Part shown: piece by piece, positions 12,654-24,800 of the stretch
Layout of the letters: each line of letters starts with the position of its first letter
Position numbering within the stretch: position 1 is the first letter of the stretch
NCBI GenBank assembly: GCA_023376005.1
Contig: CM042157.1
Coordinates: forward strand, 94,158,889-94,222,888
Length of the DNA stretch: 64,000 nucleotides
Origin: Doryteuthis pealeii
Lineage: Eukaryota > Mollusca > Cephalopoda > Myopsida > Loliginidae
Reading direction: 5' to 3'
Made by a program: the position numbers and the translations under genes
Notes under the pieces: generated by a model
Database searches by the model: none
Seen by the model: the letters and a program-made list of their open reading frames with translations, nothing else
What the model was told of the DNA's origin: nothing

Positions 12654-15600
12654 AGAAATTCTAACTGAACAAGTTGGTTGGTTGGTTGGTTTTAATGGCT
12701 TATCAACCCTTGTGGGTTATTTAATACCAATCTTGTTTTTTTGTATATATGATTTGTTTAAGAAATCAACTTCACTAGCAAGAATATGCACCCTCCGGGG
12801 CATAAGTATTTAAGTTTTAATGTAATATATAAATTAGAAGACTAAATTAAATAAAGAACGCATATAAAAGATTACATTTATTTTAATTGGTTCTATAATA
12901 AGATTGTTCATAGGATTGATTTTAATATGTTGGAGGATAAAACAATATTAGAGATCAATGACACAATGCAATTATTAACTCGGTTTTGTTAAAACCAGTA
13001 TGCAAATTAACCACACCATATATTATATAAACTTCATTTTTTAGTGATATATAAGACACATTGCAGGATGTGTAATTATAAATACTGGTGTTGAGCCTCA
13101 GCCATGCTTTCTAGCACCTTAGGAGATAAAAAAGGGGGGAGGGTGTTTGCATGAGCAATTTGAAGAATATGGTCAGACAATCTTTAGTTGATACAGATTG
13201 ACATGACCAGCTGACCGATTGGATGGAGCCTGTCTAACCCAAGTAAGGGATGAAGTGAAGTGTTTCATATCATGGAACTGCTCAGCCACCACAATCCTAT
13301 CCTCAGGCTTACGGGTTGCTACCCATGGTTGGTCCCAATTAAGGTGTCTAACCCGCTCCTGCAGAGATGCCAATCAGCGTATTCTACAGCCCAAGTCGCT
13401 GACAGGGTGGTTAGTTGGATTGTTTTGTTTAATGGCATTTCACCTCAGTGGGTCATTTAATGCCGACAAATTTGTTTGATAAATTCATTCTTAATGGATA
13501 CTCAAATTTTTTTATAAACACATTTTTCTATTTAACCATAGATGGGACCCTAACAGGTACTTACCATTCCGGGTCAGAATGGACCAGGGAGCAATGGTGA
13601 TAAAGGGGCGCCTCCACATTTCCCAGACCTCCAGAACTGTAACCTCACCATCAGATAGAGTTTAACGTCATTCCCAGGACATGAAGAGCCACTGCCTGCT
13701 AGCACCTGATAAAAAGGGTTGGGGCTTGTTATAAGGGCGCAATAGGGTTGGGGCAATCATATAGGTACTAGGGCTGACATGACCAGCCAATTGATTGGAG
13801 GGGGACCTCTCCGACTGCCCGTCTGTTACATAATTATTAGATTCCTAATACTTGTGTACAGAAGTGTAGAAACCAAAATGGCTGTTTAAGTTGCGCGGCG
13901 GCCTTGAAGGATTGAATGACAAGGATTGACCTCATCCTGATCCTTCCGTGGATACCGTGAGAATTGGTGGAGAAGACCCTTTTCGTTTAGATTAGAGAGA
14001 GTTTTAGTCAGATGGGCCAAGCCACGACGGTGGTAAGTCGTGTTATGTACGTGCCGACTCAATCTGCGCAGGTAGTCTGGTGAGGATTTCAGAATAAAAT
14101 ATAATCTAAGTTAAATCAAAGTCTTGTGTTATTATCTAAAAACTACCAATGACACAGGGCTTTCTGATAAAGAGAAATCCCCATGAAAGACCAAAGACGA
14201 AGTCCAGATGCTAGAAGAGACTCGGAAGAAGAAATATAGAAGTAAGAAAGTAAGGAAAGAGAGTATACAAAACACGTCTAGCCTAAGTGTAGTGTTGCAT
14301 GTCATGGACTGCTCGCCACCTAGGTTCCATCATTAAGCATCACCATCATGACCAACAGGTGGCCATTGTGGTAGTCTTACCCCTCTGCAGAGGTGCATTC
14401 TAACACTTTCGACTGACAGGGGTGGTAGATAACCAAGAAGAGATACACACACACACAAAGATAATAAAGAGAAAACTCAACTTACTTGTTTCTTCCGTTT
14501 AAAGATCATCGCTTCTAAACATTCTAAGACGACAGTAATATCCCTTTTTGTACAGGCTGAAAAAATTAAATTGAAAATAACATTAAACATTTTTTTTATC
14601 AAGTAATGTTGGAAAAAACATTTTGGTATCTGAACATTAGCTATATAAAAAAGGTAACCCCCCCTTGTTTGTTTGACTTTGAAGAAGCTGTATGTTTGAC
14701 AGGGCGGACGAGTTGTGGTTTCCAAAAAACAAACAACATAAAAGCAAACCTTCACATGTCAAAGTTTTTCGCTACTGAACAAATTGCTTAAAAAAAAAAT
14801 AATAAAATAAAAAAAAGACAAATAATTGGTTTGGTTTGATTCTTTGTTTAATCGCATATCAACCTTTGTGGGTTATTTAATACCAAAGCATCCCTGTTGA
14901 AAACAGTTGTGGTACTATTTAACCAATAGCTGGGGGGTGGGTGGGGTGAAAGGGTTCATACTACCTTCCCAAGGGTTATTATCCCAAACAGTGAATGTAA
15001 TGGCACAACTGAGTTTGTCAATGGTCCAGAACATTAGCCATTACGCCATGGAGAAGACCATGTATAGATTATTATTTCCAAAAAATTTATTTTTGGTTGG
15101 CAGAATATCACTTAGAAATCGCAAGGTTCTGGTTTTGATAGGAAACTCACCAACTCAGTGCATGAGCATCACAGCTTGGATAATCTGATCTATGCAACTA
15201 GCAGTGATAATAGGTGTGGCACTCCATCGCCAGCAAAAATAATCTCCCTGGTCTAGTGCAAGCAAAATGGGGATAAACTCTCTTTGTTTGGTTGACACGG
15301 ACATTAGTCCACTCTGCAGACTTTCTTTTTAATCTGTAAATCTAAATTTTGTTGTTAGTTGCGTCTTGCAAAAACTAATTTGTCCCTGTGAATTACATAA
15401 ATATTTTTAATATTTATCTGGAATTTTTTTAAATGAGCTTGATAATTTGGATTATTTGGATTTTTCAGATGTAGGGTTTGAGTAAACACAGTTCTAAGTG
15501 GCCGCCAATCATCTCTAGGTTTGTAGGTTCAATCCTGCCAAGGGAAGAATAATAACATAGATGCTTAACACTTGTACTTGGTCATGGCCTAACAGAATAA

Positions 15601-16043
15601 ATGAGTCTACCCCCCGTAGATTGAATAAAAAGGTTCGAAGTTTCCATGAAAAGCTTCCTGATTACAAACAAGAAGGTTCCAGAATTTGAACAAATACACA
15701 CCCAAAGAAGTTCGGAGGGATCATAAGCTGAAATGTTGTGGATATATAATAAAGATAAGAACAATATTCTGAAAAATCCAATAATACAAAAATATCTTTG
15801 ACATTAAACTTACACTGTTTTGCCCAAAAAGGATCCAGTTTTAAAAGAAAAGAAAAAATGAAAAAGAAAAAAAGGAAAAAAATCTATAGAAAAGACCAAC
15901 AAACCTGCATCAATTTGAGTTAAATTTGCAAATAAACATGTTTTATAAAATTTGGCCGGATCAACATTTTAGGACTGAAACCTTGACCGCGATAAATGGA
16001 TGAGCTGTAAAGTGCACAATGAAAGGATTGTTGAGCGTAATTC
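5782..16043 (-). CDS. NOC3L: Nucleolar complex protein 3 homologue, C-terminal part (copy A)
   Basis: This is the mirror of the copy B gene. Exons in gene order are 15905-16043, 14486-14556, 11512-11621, 9264-9394, 7316-7415 and 5782-5839. The 71-bp and 58-bp exons are identical in length to copy B. The others differ by 1 to 6 bp, giving frameshifts (131 against 132, 110 against 111, 100 against 98). The shifts fall in homopolymers and look like consensus errors. The gene starts abruptly on the palindrome side, so copies A and B stand head to head with no promoter or N-terminal exons between them. Confidence 0.8.
6262..6725 (-). mobile_element. Inverted-repeat element with tRNA-like core (copy A)
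   Basis: This is the mirror of 26130-26585. The B-box complement is at about 6533-6545, and the tail with TTTCGGCCGATATACC at 6340-6355. Confidence 0.6.
7515..7795 (-). repeat. 36-bp minisatellite (copy A)
   Basis: Mirror of 25070-25345 with about seven to eight units; unit lengths vary from 34 to 37 through indels. Confidence 0.85.
8612..9195 (-). mobile_element. Dispersed 590-bp element (copy A)
   Basis: This is the mirror of 23675-24265, tail first: GTTTTTGTTTAG and ACGGCATATCAACC near 8618-8645. It lies in a NOC3L intron. Confidence 0.6.
9420..10600. other. Intron of NOC3L, no gene (copy A)
   Basis: AT-rich sequence between exons. There is a short inverted sequence GATTCTCAAGAATCTGTTAC at about 9909 and nothing else that I can name. 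Mirror: 22270-23460. Confidence 0.5.
10612..10665. repeat. LINE-tail hairpin motif (copy A)
   Basis: An isolated instance (ACAACCCTTATGGGTTATTA) without a recognisable element body. Others: 12680-12730 and 14835-14890; mirrors 22195-22245, 20135-20185 and 17940-17990. Confidence 0.45.
10905..11160 (-). repeat. Single-unit relative of the 110-bp array element (copy A)
   Basis: Mirror of 21720-21985, with the same single unit reading GTTCCTGACACTAATACATT. Confidence 0.75.
12010..12610 (-). pseudogene. LINE ORF2 C-terminal fragment with zinc finger (copy A)
   Basis: This is the mirror of 20285-20860. It carries more indels than copy B, splitting the frame around 12120-12340. The poly-A tract at 12621-12650 flanks it. 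Confidence 0.65.
12780..13010 (+). repeat. AT-rich dispersed repeat, isolated copy (copy A)
   Basis: It has the same blocks as the cluster at 1590-2650, in a NOC3L intron. Mirror: 19840-20110. Confidence 0.55.
13824..14274 (+). mobile_element. Solo LTR with 4-bp target duplication (copy A)
   Basis: It starts TGTTACATAATT, ends ACAAAACA, and is flanked by CGTC at 13820-13823 and 14275-14278. AATAAA lies near 14093. It is 451 bp against 457 in copy B. Confidence 0.7.
15080..15330 (+). mobile_element. Diverged SINE of the same family (copy A)
   Basis: The body blocks CACCAACTCAGTGCATGAGC and TCCCTGGTCTAGTGCAAGC resemble the 4728 SINE, but the A box is lost and the B box is degraded. Mirror: about 17500-17760. 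Confidence 0.5.
15470..15785 (+). mobile_element. Old relative of the tRNA-core element (copy A)
   Basis: It keeps the order of blocks: GTTCTAAGTGGCCGCCAAT, B-box-like GGTTCAATCCTGCC, AATAATAACATAGATGC, then AGAAGGTTCC, and a decayed tail TTCGGAGGG...GCTGAAATGTTG, AATAAAGATAAGAACAATAT. The ribozyme-like core is mutated here. Mirror: about 17040-17350. Confidence 0.45.
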
Positions 16044-16408
16044 CTGAAAAGAAATAAAGATCAATTTACATCAATTTGCATCGAATTAAAAGACAAAAGA
16101 AAAGAAAAAAAGAAAAAAAAAAAAAAAGAATAGGAAAAAACAAAAAAAGTTTATTTAAAATTGTTGTGTCCTTAAAAAGGAATACAACCCAGACAAGGTT
16201 ATAAGTTGAGTGGAAGGAGAAGTCAAAATGTTCAAGAATTTTGGATACAGGGTTTATTGCAGAGGAAATACAATAAAACAGACAAGGAATAGTGAGGCAC
16301 GCTACTAATCCTCGAAGCCAGCCCAATAATAATTGTGTGTTCACTATATATATAGTCAACCAACATGACGAGAAAGAGAGTGTGGAATATTCCATTAATA
16401 TAAAAATT

Positions 16409-16413
16409 AAACA
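16409..16413. other. Centre (loop) of the first giant palindrome
   Basis: The arms meet at TAAAAATT (16401-16408) and AATTTTTA (16414-16421), leaving a 5-base loop. Outward from here the arms mirror each other for over 16 kb, with the first mismatch about 10 bases from the loop. The join lies in what should be a NOC3L intron, about 370 bp from the nearest visible exon on either side. An open frame at 16066-16491 crosses this join and is an artefact of it. Confidence 0.9.
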
Positions 16414-16783
16414 AATTTTTATGTTAATGGATATTTCACACTCTCTTTCTCGTCCATGTGGTCTGACTATATATAGTAGTGAACACAACATTATATTGGC
16501 TGGCTTCGAAGATTAGTAGCGTGGCCTCACTATTCCTTGTCTGTTTTATTGTATTTCTCTGCAATAAAACCCTGTATCCTAATCTAATGAACATTTTGAC
16601 TTCTTCCTTCCACTCAACTATAACCTTGTCTGGTGATTGTATTCCTTTTAAGGATCACAACAATTTAATAAAACTTTTTTTGTTTTTCCTATCTTTTTTT
16701 TTTTTTTTTTTTCTTTTTTTTTTTCTTTTGTCTTTTTTAAAATGATGTCAAATGAAATGTAAATTGAATTTTATTTCTTTCAG

Positions 16784-16916
16784 GAATTGACGGCTCAACA
16801 ATCCCTTCTTGTGCACTTACAGCATTCATCATTTTATCGGGTCCAAGGTTCAGTCCTAAATGTTGATCCCGGCCAAATTTTATAACATGTTTATGCAAAT
16901 TTAACCAATGATGCAG
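16784..16916 (+). CDS. NOC3L: NOC3L exon, first visible (copy B)
   Basis: The acceptor is TTTCTTTCAG at 16774-16783 and the donor is GTTTGTTG, weaker than consensus. A consensus of copies A and B reads [10 protein letters not shown], then [12 protein letters not shown], then KFYKHVYANLTQIDA. This matches the family segment in which LSGQG and a following FY..LY motif precede the conserved helix. Copy B is 133 bp and copy A 139 bp; the frame-intact length is 136, so both carry indels. Confidence 0.7.
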
Positions 16917-19900
16917 GTTTGTTGTTCTTTTCTATAGAGATTTTTCCTTTTTTTTTCTTTTCTTATTTTTTTTTCTTTCTTTTTTTAAAACTGGATCCCT
17001 TTTTTGGGCAAAACCAGTTGTAAAGTTTTAATGTCAAAGATATTTTTGTATATTTGGATTTTTCAGAATATTGTCCTTATCTTTATTAATTTATATCGCG
17101 ACAACATTTCAGCCTATGATCCCCTCCGACTTCTTTGGTGTTATTTGTCAATTCTGGAACCTTCTTGTTGTAATCAGGAGCTTTCATGGAATCTTCGAAC
17201 GCTTTTATTCAATCTACGGGGGTAAGACCTCATCTTTTCTGTTAGCCAATGACCCAAGTACAAGTGTTAAGCATTCTATTTATTATCTCCCTTGGCAGGA
17301 TTGACCTACAACCTAGAGATGATTGGCACTTAGAACTGTGTTTACTCCACCCCTACATCTGAAATCCAAATAATCCAATTATCAAGCCTCATTTAAAAAA
17401 ATTCCAGATAAATATTAAAATATTTGTAATTCACAGGGACAATTAGTTTTTTGCAAACGCAACTAAAATACTACAAAATTTAGATTTACAGATTAAAAAA
17501 AGTAAAGTCTGCAGAGTGGAACTAATGTCCGTGTCAACCAACAGTAAGAGGTTTATCCCCATTTGCTTGCACTAGACCAGGGAGATTATTTTGCTTGGAT
17601 GGAGTGCCACAACCTTTACAGCTGCTAGTTGCATAGATCAGATTATCCCAAGGCTGTTTGAATGCCATGCACTGAGTTGGTGAGTTCCTTATCAAAACGC
17701 GCAGAACCTTGCGATTTCTAGGTTGATATTCTTGCCAACGCAAAAATAATTTTTTTGAAAAATAAATATCTATACATGGTCTTCTCTGCGTAATGGCTAA
17801 TGTTCTGGACGGCATTGACAACTCAGTTGTGCCATTACATTCACTTTTGGGATAATACCCTTGGGAAAGGTATGAACCCTTTCACCCCAGCCCACCCCCC
17901 CAGCTATGGGTTAAATAGTAACCCAACTGTTTTTCACGGGATGCTTTGTATTAAATAACCCAAAAGGTTGATATGGCGATTAAACACAAGAAATCAAACC
18001 AAACCATTATTGCTTTTTTTATTTTATTTATTTTTTTTTTTAAAGCAATTTTGTTCAGTAAGCGGAAAAACTTGACATGTGCAGGTTGTCTTTTTATGTT
18101 TGTTTTTTGGAAACCAACAACTCGTCCGCCCTGTCAACATACAGTTCTTCAAAGTCAAACAAACAAGGGGGGGTTACTCTTTTTTATATAGCTAATGTTC
18201 AGATACCAAANNNNNNNNNNATTACAAACATGTTTTTCCTCCAACATTACTTGATAAAAAAAATGTTTAATGTTTATTTTCAATTTAATTTTTCAGCCTG
18301 TACAAAAAGGGATATTACTGTCGTCTTAGAATGTTTAGAAGCGATGATCTTTAAACGGAAGAAACAAGTAAGTTGATGTTTCTCTTATTATCTTTGTGTG
18401 TGTGTGTATCTCTTCTTGGTTATCTACCACCCTGTCAGTCGAAGTGTTAGAATGCACCTCTGCAGAGGGGTAAGACTACCACAATGGGGCCACCTGTTGG
18501 TCATGATGGTGATGCTTAAGGATGGAACCTAGGTGGCTGAGCAGTCCATGACATGCAACACTACACTTAGGCTAGACGTGTTGTATACTCTCTTTCCTTA
18601 CTTTCTTACTTCTATTATTCTTCTTCCAGAGTCTCTTCTAGCATCTGGACTTCGTCTTTGGTCTTTCATTGGGGATTTCTCTTTATCAGAAGCCCTGTGT
18701 CATTGGTAGTTTTTAGATAATAACACAAGACTTTGATTTAACTTAGATTATATTTTATTCTGAAATCCTCACCAGACTACCTGCGCAGATTGAGTCGGCA
18801 CGTACATAACACGACTTACCACCGTCGTGGCTTTGGCCCATCTGACTAAAACTCTCTCTAATCTAAACCGAAAGAGGGTCTTCTCCACCAATTCTCACGG
18901 TATCCACCGGAAGGATCAGGATGAGGTCAATCCTTGTCATTCAATCCTTCAAGGCCGCCGGCTGCAACTTATAACAGCCATTTTGGTTTCTACACTTCTG
19001 TACACAAGTATTAGGAATCTAATAATTATGTAACAGACGGGCAGTCGGAGAGGTCCCCTCCAATCAATTGGCTGGTCATGTCAGGCCCTAGTACCTATAT
19101 GATTGCCCCAACCCTATTGCCCTTATAACAAGCCCCAACCCTTTTTATCAGGTGCTAGAAGGCAGTGGCTCTTCATGTCCTGGGAATGACGTTAAACTCT
19201 ATCTGATGGTGAGGTTACAGTTCTGGAGGTCTGGGAAATGTGGAGCGCCCCTTTATCACCATTGCTCCCTGGTCCATTCTGACCCGGAATGGTAGTACCT
19301 GTTAGGGTCCCATCTATGGGTTAAATAGAAAAATGTGTTTATAAAAAAATTTGAGTATCCATTAAGAATGAATTTATTTCAAAAATTTGTCGGCATTAAA
19401 TGACCCACTGAGGTTGAAATGCCATAAAACAAAACAATCCAAACTAAACCACCCTGTCAGCGACTGGGGCTGTAGAATACGCTGATTGCATCTCTGCAGG
19501 AGGGGTTAGACACTTAATGGGACCAACCATGGGTAGCAACCCGTAATGCCTGAGGATAGGATTGTGGTGGCTGAGCAGTTCCATGATATGAAACACTTCA
19601 CTTCATCCCTTACTTGGGTTAGACAGGCTCCATCCAATCGGTCAGCTGGTCATGTCAATCTGTATCAACTATAAGATTGTCTTGACCATATTCTTCAAAT
19701 TGCTCATGGCAAACACCCTCCCCCCCTTTTTTATCTCCTAGGTGCTAGAAAGCATGGCTGAGGCTCAAACACCAGTATTTATTAATACACATCCTGCAAT
19801 GTGTCTTATATATCACTAAAAAATGAAGGTTTATATAATATATGGTGTGGTTAATTTGCATACTGGTTTTAACAAAACCGAGTTAATAATTGCATGGTGT

Positions 19901-20208
19901 CATTGATCTCTAATATTGTTTTATCCTCCAACATATTAAAATCAATCCTATGAACAATCTTATATAGAAACCAATTAAAATAAATGTAATCTTTTTATAT
20001 GCGTTCTTATTTAATTTAGTCTTTCTAATTTAATATATTACATTAAAACTTAAATACTTATGCCCGGAGGGTGCATATTCTTGCTAGTGAAGTTGATTTC
20101 TTAAACAAATCATATATACAAAAAAACAAGATTTGGTATTAAATAACCCACAAGGGTTGATAAGCCATTAAACCAACCAACCAACCAACTTGTTCAGTTA
20201 GAATTTCT

Positions 20209-20248
<40 letters not shown>

Positions 20249-23200
20249 TCCGTACATATATAAATTACTGTTGGTGTGTCTGCAAAAGCCAATACGTCCA
20301 GCAATGTAAGAAATGCGCATTATATGTAACCAGATGCGCTGGGCTGGGCATCTTGCCAGAATGCAAGACAGCAGACTCCCGAAGCAATTGTTCTACAGAG
20401 AACTGCAATGTGGGAAGCATCCGAGGCACAAGCCCAAAAAGCGTTTTAGGAATGCTATCAAAAACAACATCAAAACTCTCAATATAAACGTTCATGAGTG
20501 GGAGAGAATAGCTACGAATCGTGCGGCTTAGAGAAAACTTGTCTATGATAGCTGCAAGGAGTTTGAGGTAAAACGGCTCGAACGCAAATGGCACATGTCA
20601 AACGTTGTGGACACATTTCCTACATTTAAGCCAGACTATATATGTGACGCGTGTGGCAGGGCCTGCCTGACAAAGGTTGGGTTTCTCAGTCACGTACGGT
20701 CACACACGAGAGGAAACAGGGGAAGAGGCTTATATGTATAACAGTGAATAAAAACAAAGCTGAAAGCCTGGGCACCGCACGTTCACCACCGAACTTGTAG
20801 AAATGGCCTTATTCTGTGAAGAAGCGGCAATCACCATGTATAAAACTATGAAAATAAAACAATTAATGACAAAGTAAATATATATACACATTCATTATCA
20901 CCAGAGCTTCCTTTTTGGGCAAAAAATAATGAAGATTTTATCTATATCTGGGGAGATATTTAAAAATTAGGATTTGAATAGAAAGAGAAGGGAAAGTCAT
21001 TGGTGGCATTCGTGATTAAACATAAATCAATTATGTAAGACCAAAACAACCAATGGATCTGCAAGACTAACTTTTTATTATCCCCCCCCCCTCTACCTAG
21101 GCAATGCTGGGTAGCTGCTTCTAGTCATTTTATAAACTGGTCTTATTTTATTGTTATAATATCAGATTTATCTAATAATAATTCCCTTCATAAGAATTTT
21201 TATTTATTTTAAATGTTGAATTATTTTCAAATTTATTTTTCCAGTTGAGCAAATCACGTATTATGGCCTTCATGAAGCGTCTTTCAACACTCGGTCTTCA
21301 TACATTACCTGAAGCTTCTATCGCTCTCCTTGGAGTTGTACGAAGTATTGTTCATGTAAGTAACAAACTATCTTCACATAAGTAGATTTGTTTTTAAAAG
21401 AAAAGAAAACAAGTTTTTAGAAAAATCAAGATTAAAAATGTTTTATTCATCTTCAATCTTACTACTCTTCTTTTTTTTAAAAATAAGTGATTTGTTGATA
21501 ATTATTCTATCCTACTGTAATGTTGTGTTATTTAGATTATTTGGACTATTGTCCTCATCTTTATTGTTATTTGTACAATGTTTCGGCCGATGTGCCCTCC
21601 GGCCTTCTTCAGGTATTTCTTATCAGACTTGGGAGCTTTCTGGAACTCCGGAACCTTCTTTTCTTAAATGTACAGATAACAATGAAGATGAGGACTATAA
21701 TCTGAATAATCCAAATAATACTAATAATAATAAGGAAATTTATTGTGTACAGTGCTCAGGTGCACCATAACTCATCAAAGTCTCATGTCAAGTACACAGA
21801 ATAATGTATTAGTGTCAGGAACATGAACAGTTTACAGTAGTAATATGTATGTGTGCGCGTGTGTGCATATGTACGTGGAGAGTGGCATCAGGTATAGTGT
21901 CGGCGGACTACAGGAAGCATGGAGGCTTTGAAAGACTCAGTACTTCGGCAGCCTACAACAGACACGGGCAGTTTATTCCATGCCTTGCAATTCTGAGCGT
22001 GAAAAAATTAAAGATGAGGGCAATAGTCCAAATAATCCAAATTTGTTTTTTCTGTTGTAAAGTTTTATCTAATTTATTTTTATTAGACGTGTTGTCATTA
22101 ATTTAGCAAATTTAAAAAAAATAAATCAACAATTTATTTAAAAAATGATTGCAATTGAATGGTATGAGTGTAATCAAAGCATTTGAAAGTGAATGACATT
22201 TTAGCATTAAATAACCCATAAGGGGTTGTATGTGTCATTAAACAAATAAACTTTTTTTTAAAAAAGGCAATTTAATAGATCAATAGATCAAATATTAACA
22301 TTTTTCTTTGGATTCAAACTTTTACAAGATATAAAAAATGTCTTCCTCCTTCATTAAATTAAACTAGCTGTACCTGTGAATATACCACAGTATGATAATT
22401 TAATCATTACAACCTTTGATACGTTTACTTAAGAGCTATTGCAATTAGTTCAATATGTAAAAAGTATAATAATCTTGATTTTACTCTCACTCTTTTTTTC
22501 TTTCTTCCCTTCTTTTCATTTTTTCATTATGTTCAATTAAAATTGCTGATGAGCATTATCGCTTCTGCGCGATCACCCCCTCTCTATCTTTCACCTACTC
22601 TTTCTTTCTTATATTTTTTCTGTATAGCATGTACTTTTCTTCCTTTTCTTTCTTTATTATGAAAACAGAATGGTTCATTATTTAGCTAACGACACTCTTA
22701 AGAAATAAGAATTTGACAGATAAGCAACACCAGATAATCAAGATTTTTATTTTTTCATTTCATCTTGTGATGATTTGGACAGTCTCATTTTTAGCCAGAG
22801 GGTGTTGCAAGATAATAACAGCCGTACAATTAAGGATCACAAGTATTAATATATAGGTATCTAGGTTTTTATTTCAGCAATATCGCATAAGCAGACCATT
22901 GCATTCTTATTTTTGTAGAGCATCATTATAGCAGTAACAGATTCTTTGAGAATCTGTGTTACGCCTCAAAGATACATGGTTCAAAGTTAACTGACCTGGA
23001 AAAATGTAAATGTTTTAGAATAAAATAACTAGTGCATTATATCTTTTATTAATTAATATATCAACACTGAAAATTTATTGATATATCAACACTGAAAATT
23101 CCCTTAAATTCATTTAATTCCCTGATTTTTATTATTTTTTTCTTTCTGTAAAGTAACATACTGTTATGACCTGTTTAAGGGTCAGTAAATAATAACTCAA

Positions 23201-24769
23201 CACGGGTATAAAAGTGTAGGGAACACATTGTATTCAGCAATATATATCAACATACAATGGAAAGGTTTCCTTGTTACAGCTTACACGAAAAACAGGTATC
23301 TGCTACTTATCGTTTGAGTAGCTTTACTCTGTTAAATATATGCCCTTTGGGTAAGTCCATGTTCGTGTCATAGGTGAGTCACCTACAACACATACGATGG
23401 TGGGATTTAGGTCTGTTAAGTTCGATTTACCTTCCTCCTTAATCGAAAACTTTTTTTCTTTTCTTTCAGAGTTTTCCTTCTTCAGACATAATGTTTGAAA
23501 GTGATTACTTATCAGGCAGTGGTGTATTTCTACCGGAATTACAAGATCCTGAATATTGTAATGCCAGCAACACATGTTTATGGGAACTTCATCTTTTAAA
23601 GGTAAGTCACTTTTTTTTCTAATAAATAATTCGTATATAAAGCTTCATCTATTGGTTTTTATCTTATCATCTTACCGCCCTGTCGGCTGGGGCGTTAGAA
23701 TGCATCGACTGCACCTCTGCAGAGGGATAAGACTCCCCCAATGGGGCCACCTGTTGGCCATGGGTGGAGACCTGTGATGCTTAAGGATAGAGCCCAGTTG
23801 GATGAGCAGTTCATGACATGCAATACTCCACTTTGGCCCTATCTTGGGCTAGATGGGTGGTCGGAGAGGCCCCCTCCGATCAATCAGCTGGTCACGTCAA
23901 GCCCTAGCACCTATATGATTTTCCCAACCCTATTGCCCTTATGGCAAGCCCCAACCCCTTTTTATCATATGGGTGCTAGAAGGCGGTGGCTGCGGGTCTA
24001 CATGTCCTGGGAATGACATTAAACTCTATCTGATGGTGAGGTTCCAGTTTTGGCGGTTTGGGGAATGTGGAGCACCCCTTCATCACCATTGCTCCCTGGT
24101 CCACTCTGGCCCGGAGTGGTAGTACCTGTTAGGGTCCCATCTATGGGTTAAATAGAAAAATGTATTTATAAAAAAAATGTATTATCCATTAAGAATTGAT
24201 TTATTTCAAAACTTTAAATGACCCACTGAGGTTGATATGCCGTAAAACTAAACAAAAACAAAAACAAAAAAAACAATTATCATCTTAGTGATGTGTGTTC
24301 TCATAAATCAAAATCTATAATTTCCTTAAGAAATTATCTTTACATCACAAATACCAATTTATCATTTTAGAGATGCTGATAGGTACACATCCTGCATCCC
24401 TGACACACAAAACTCTAAAAAAAAGACACAGTAAAATTGTACCCATGCATCCCAGTGTTTTTCTTTTTTTTTTCTTCCCTCACCATTTCAAGCTAATTCT
24501 AAATGCATTTCAATAGTCTCTTAGAAATGAATTACACAGGATAGGTTACAAGGTAGGAGTTAGACAGCTTTATTTGGGACCCATAAATTTTCCTGGGGAC
24601 TCATTCAAAGCAAATACGTGCATCCCAGGACGTACTAAATCAAAAAGCTAACAACATCACTGTCATTTATATAATAAAAAAAAAATCAGAAAACTAATGT
24701 TTGACTGAATTCAGATTCATAGATTCTCATAACATTTTGAGAGAAAAACGCTAGACACACACATACACA

Positions 24770-24800
<31 letters not shown>

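Larger units (their letters stand above)
1..16408 (+). repeat. Inverted-repeat arm 1 (copy A of the locus)
   Basis: This whole stretch is the reverse complement of 16414-32830. Every exon, SINE, microsatellite and LINE fragment described in copy B recurs here in mirror order and opposite strand. Examples are the NOC3L stop at 5782-5784 against 27066-27068, and the 36-bp minisatellite at 7515-7795 against 25070-25345. Differences are mostly one-base indels in homopolymers. Base 1 corresponds to about 32828, so the arm continues beyond the window. Arms of 16 kb with so little substitution are more typical of a fold-back read or assembly artefact than of an old duplication. Confidence 0.93.

Noticed and set aside
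16066..16491. 141-codon minus-strand open frame
   Set aside because: It crosses the palindrome centre, so it exists only because of the join. It also overlaps poly-A runs.
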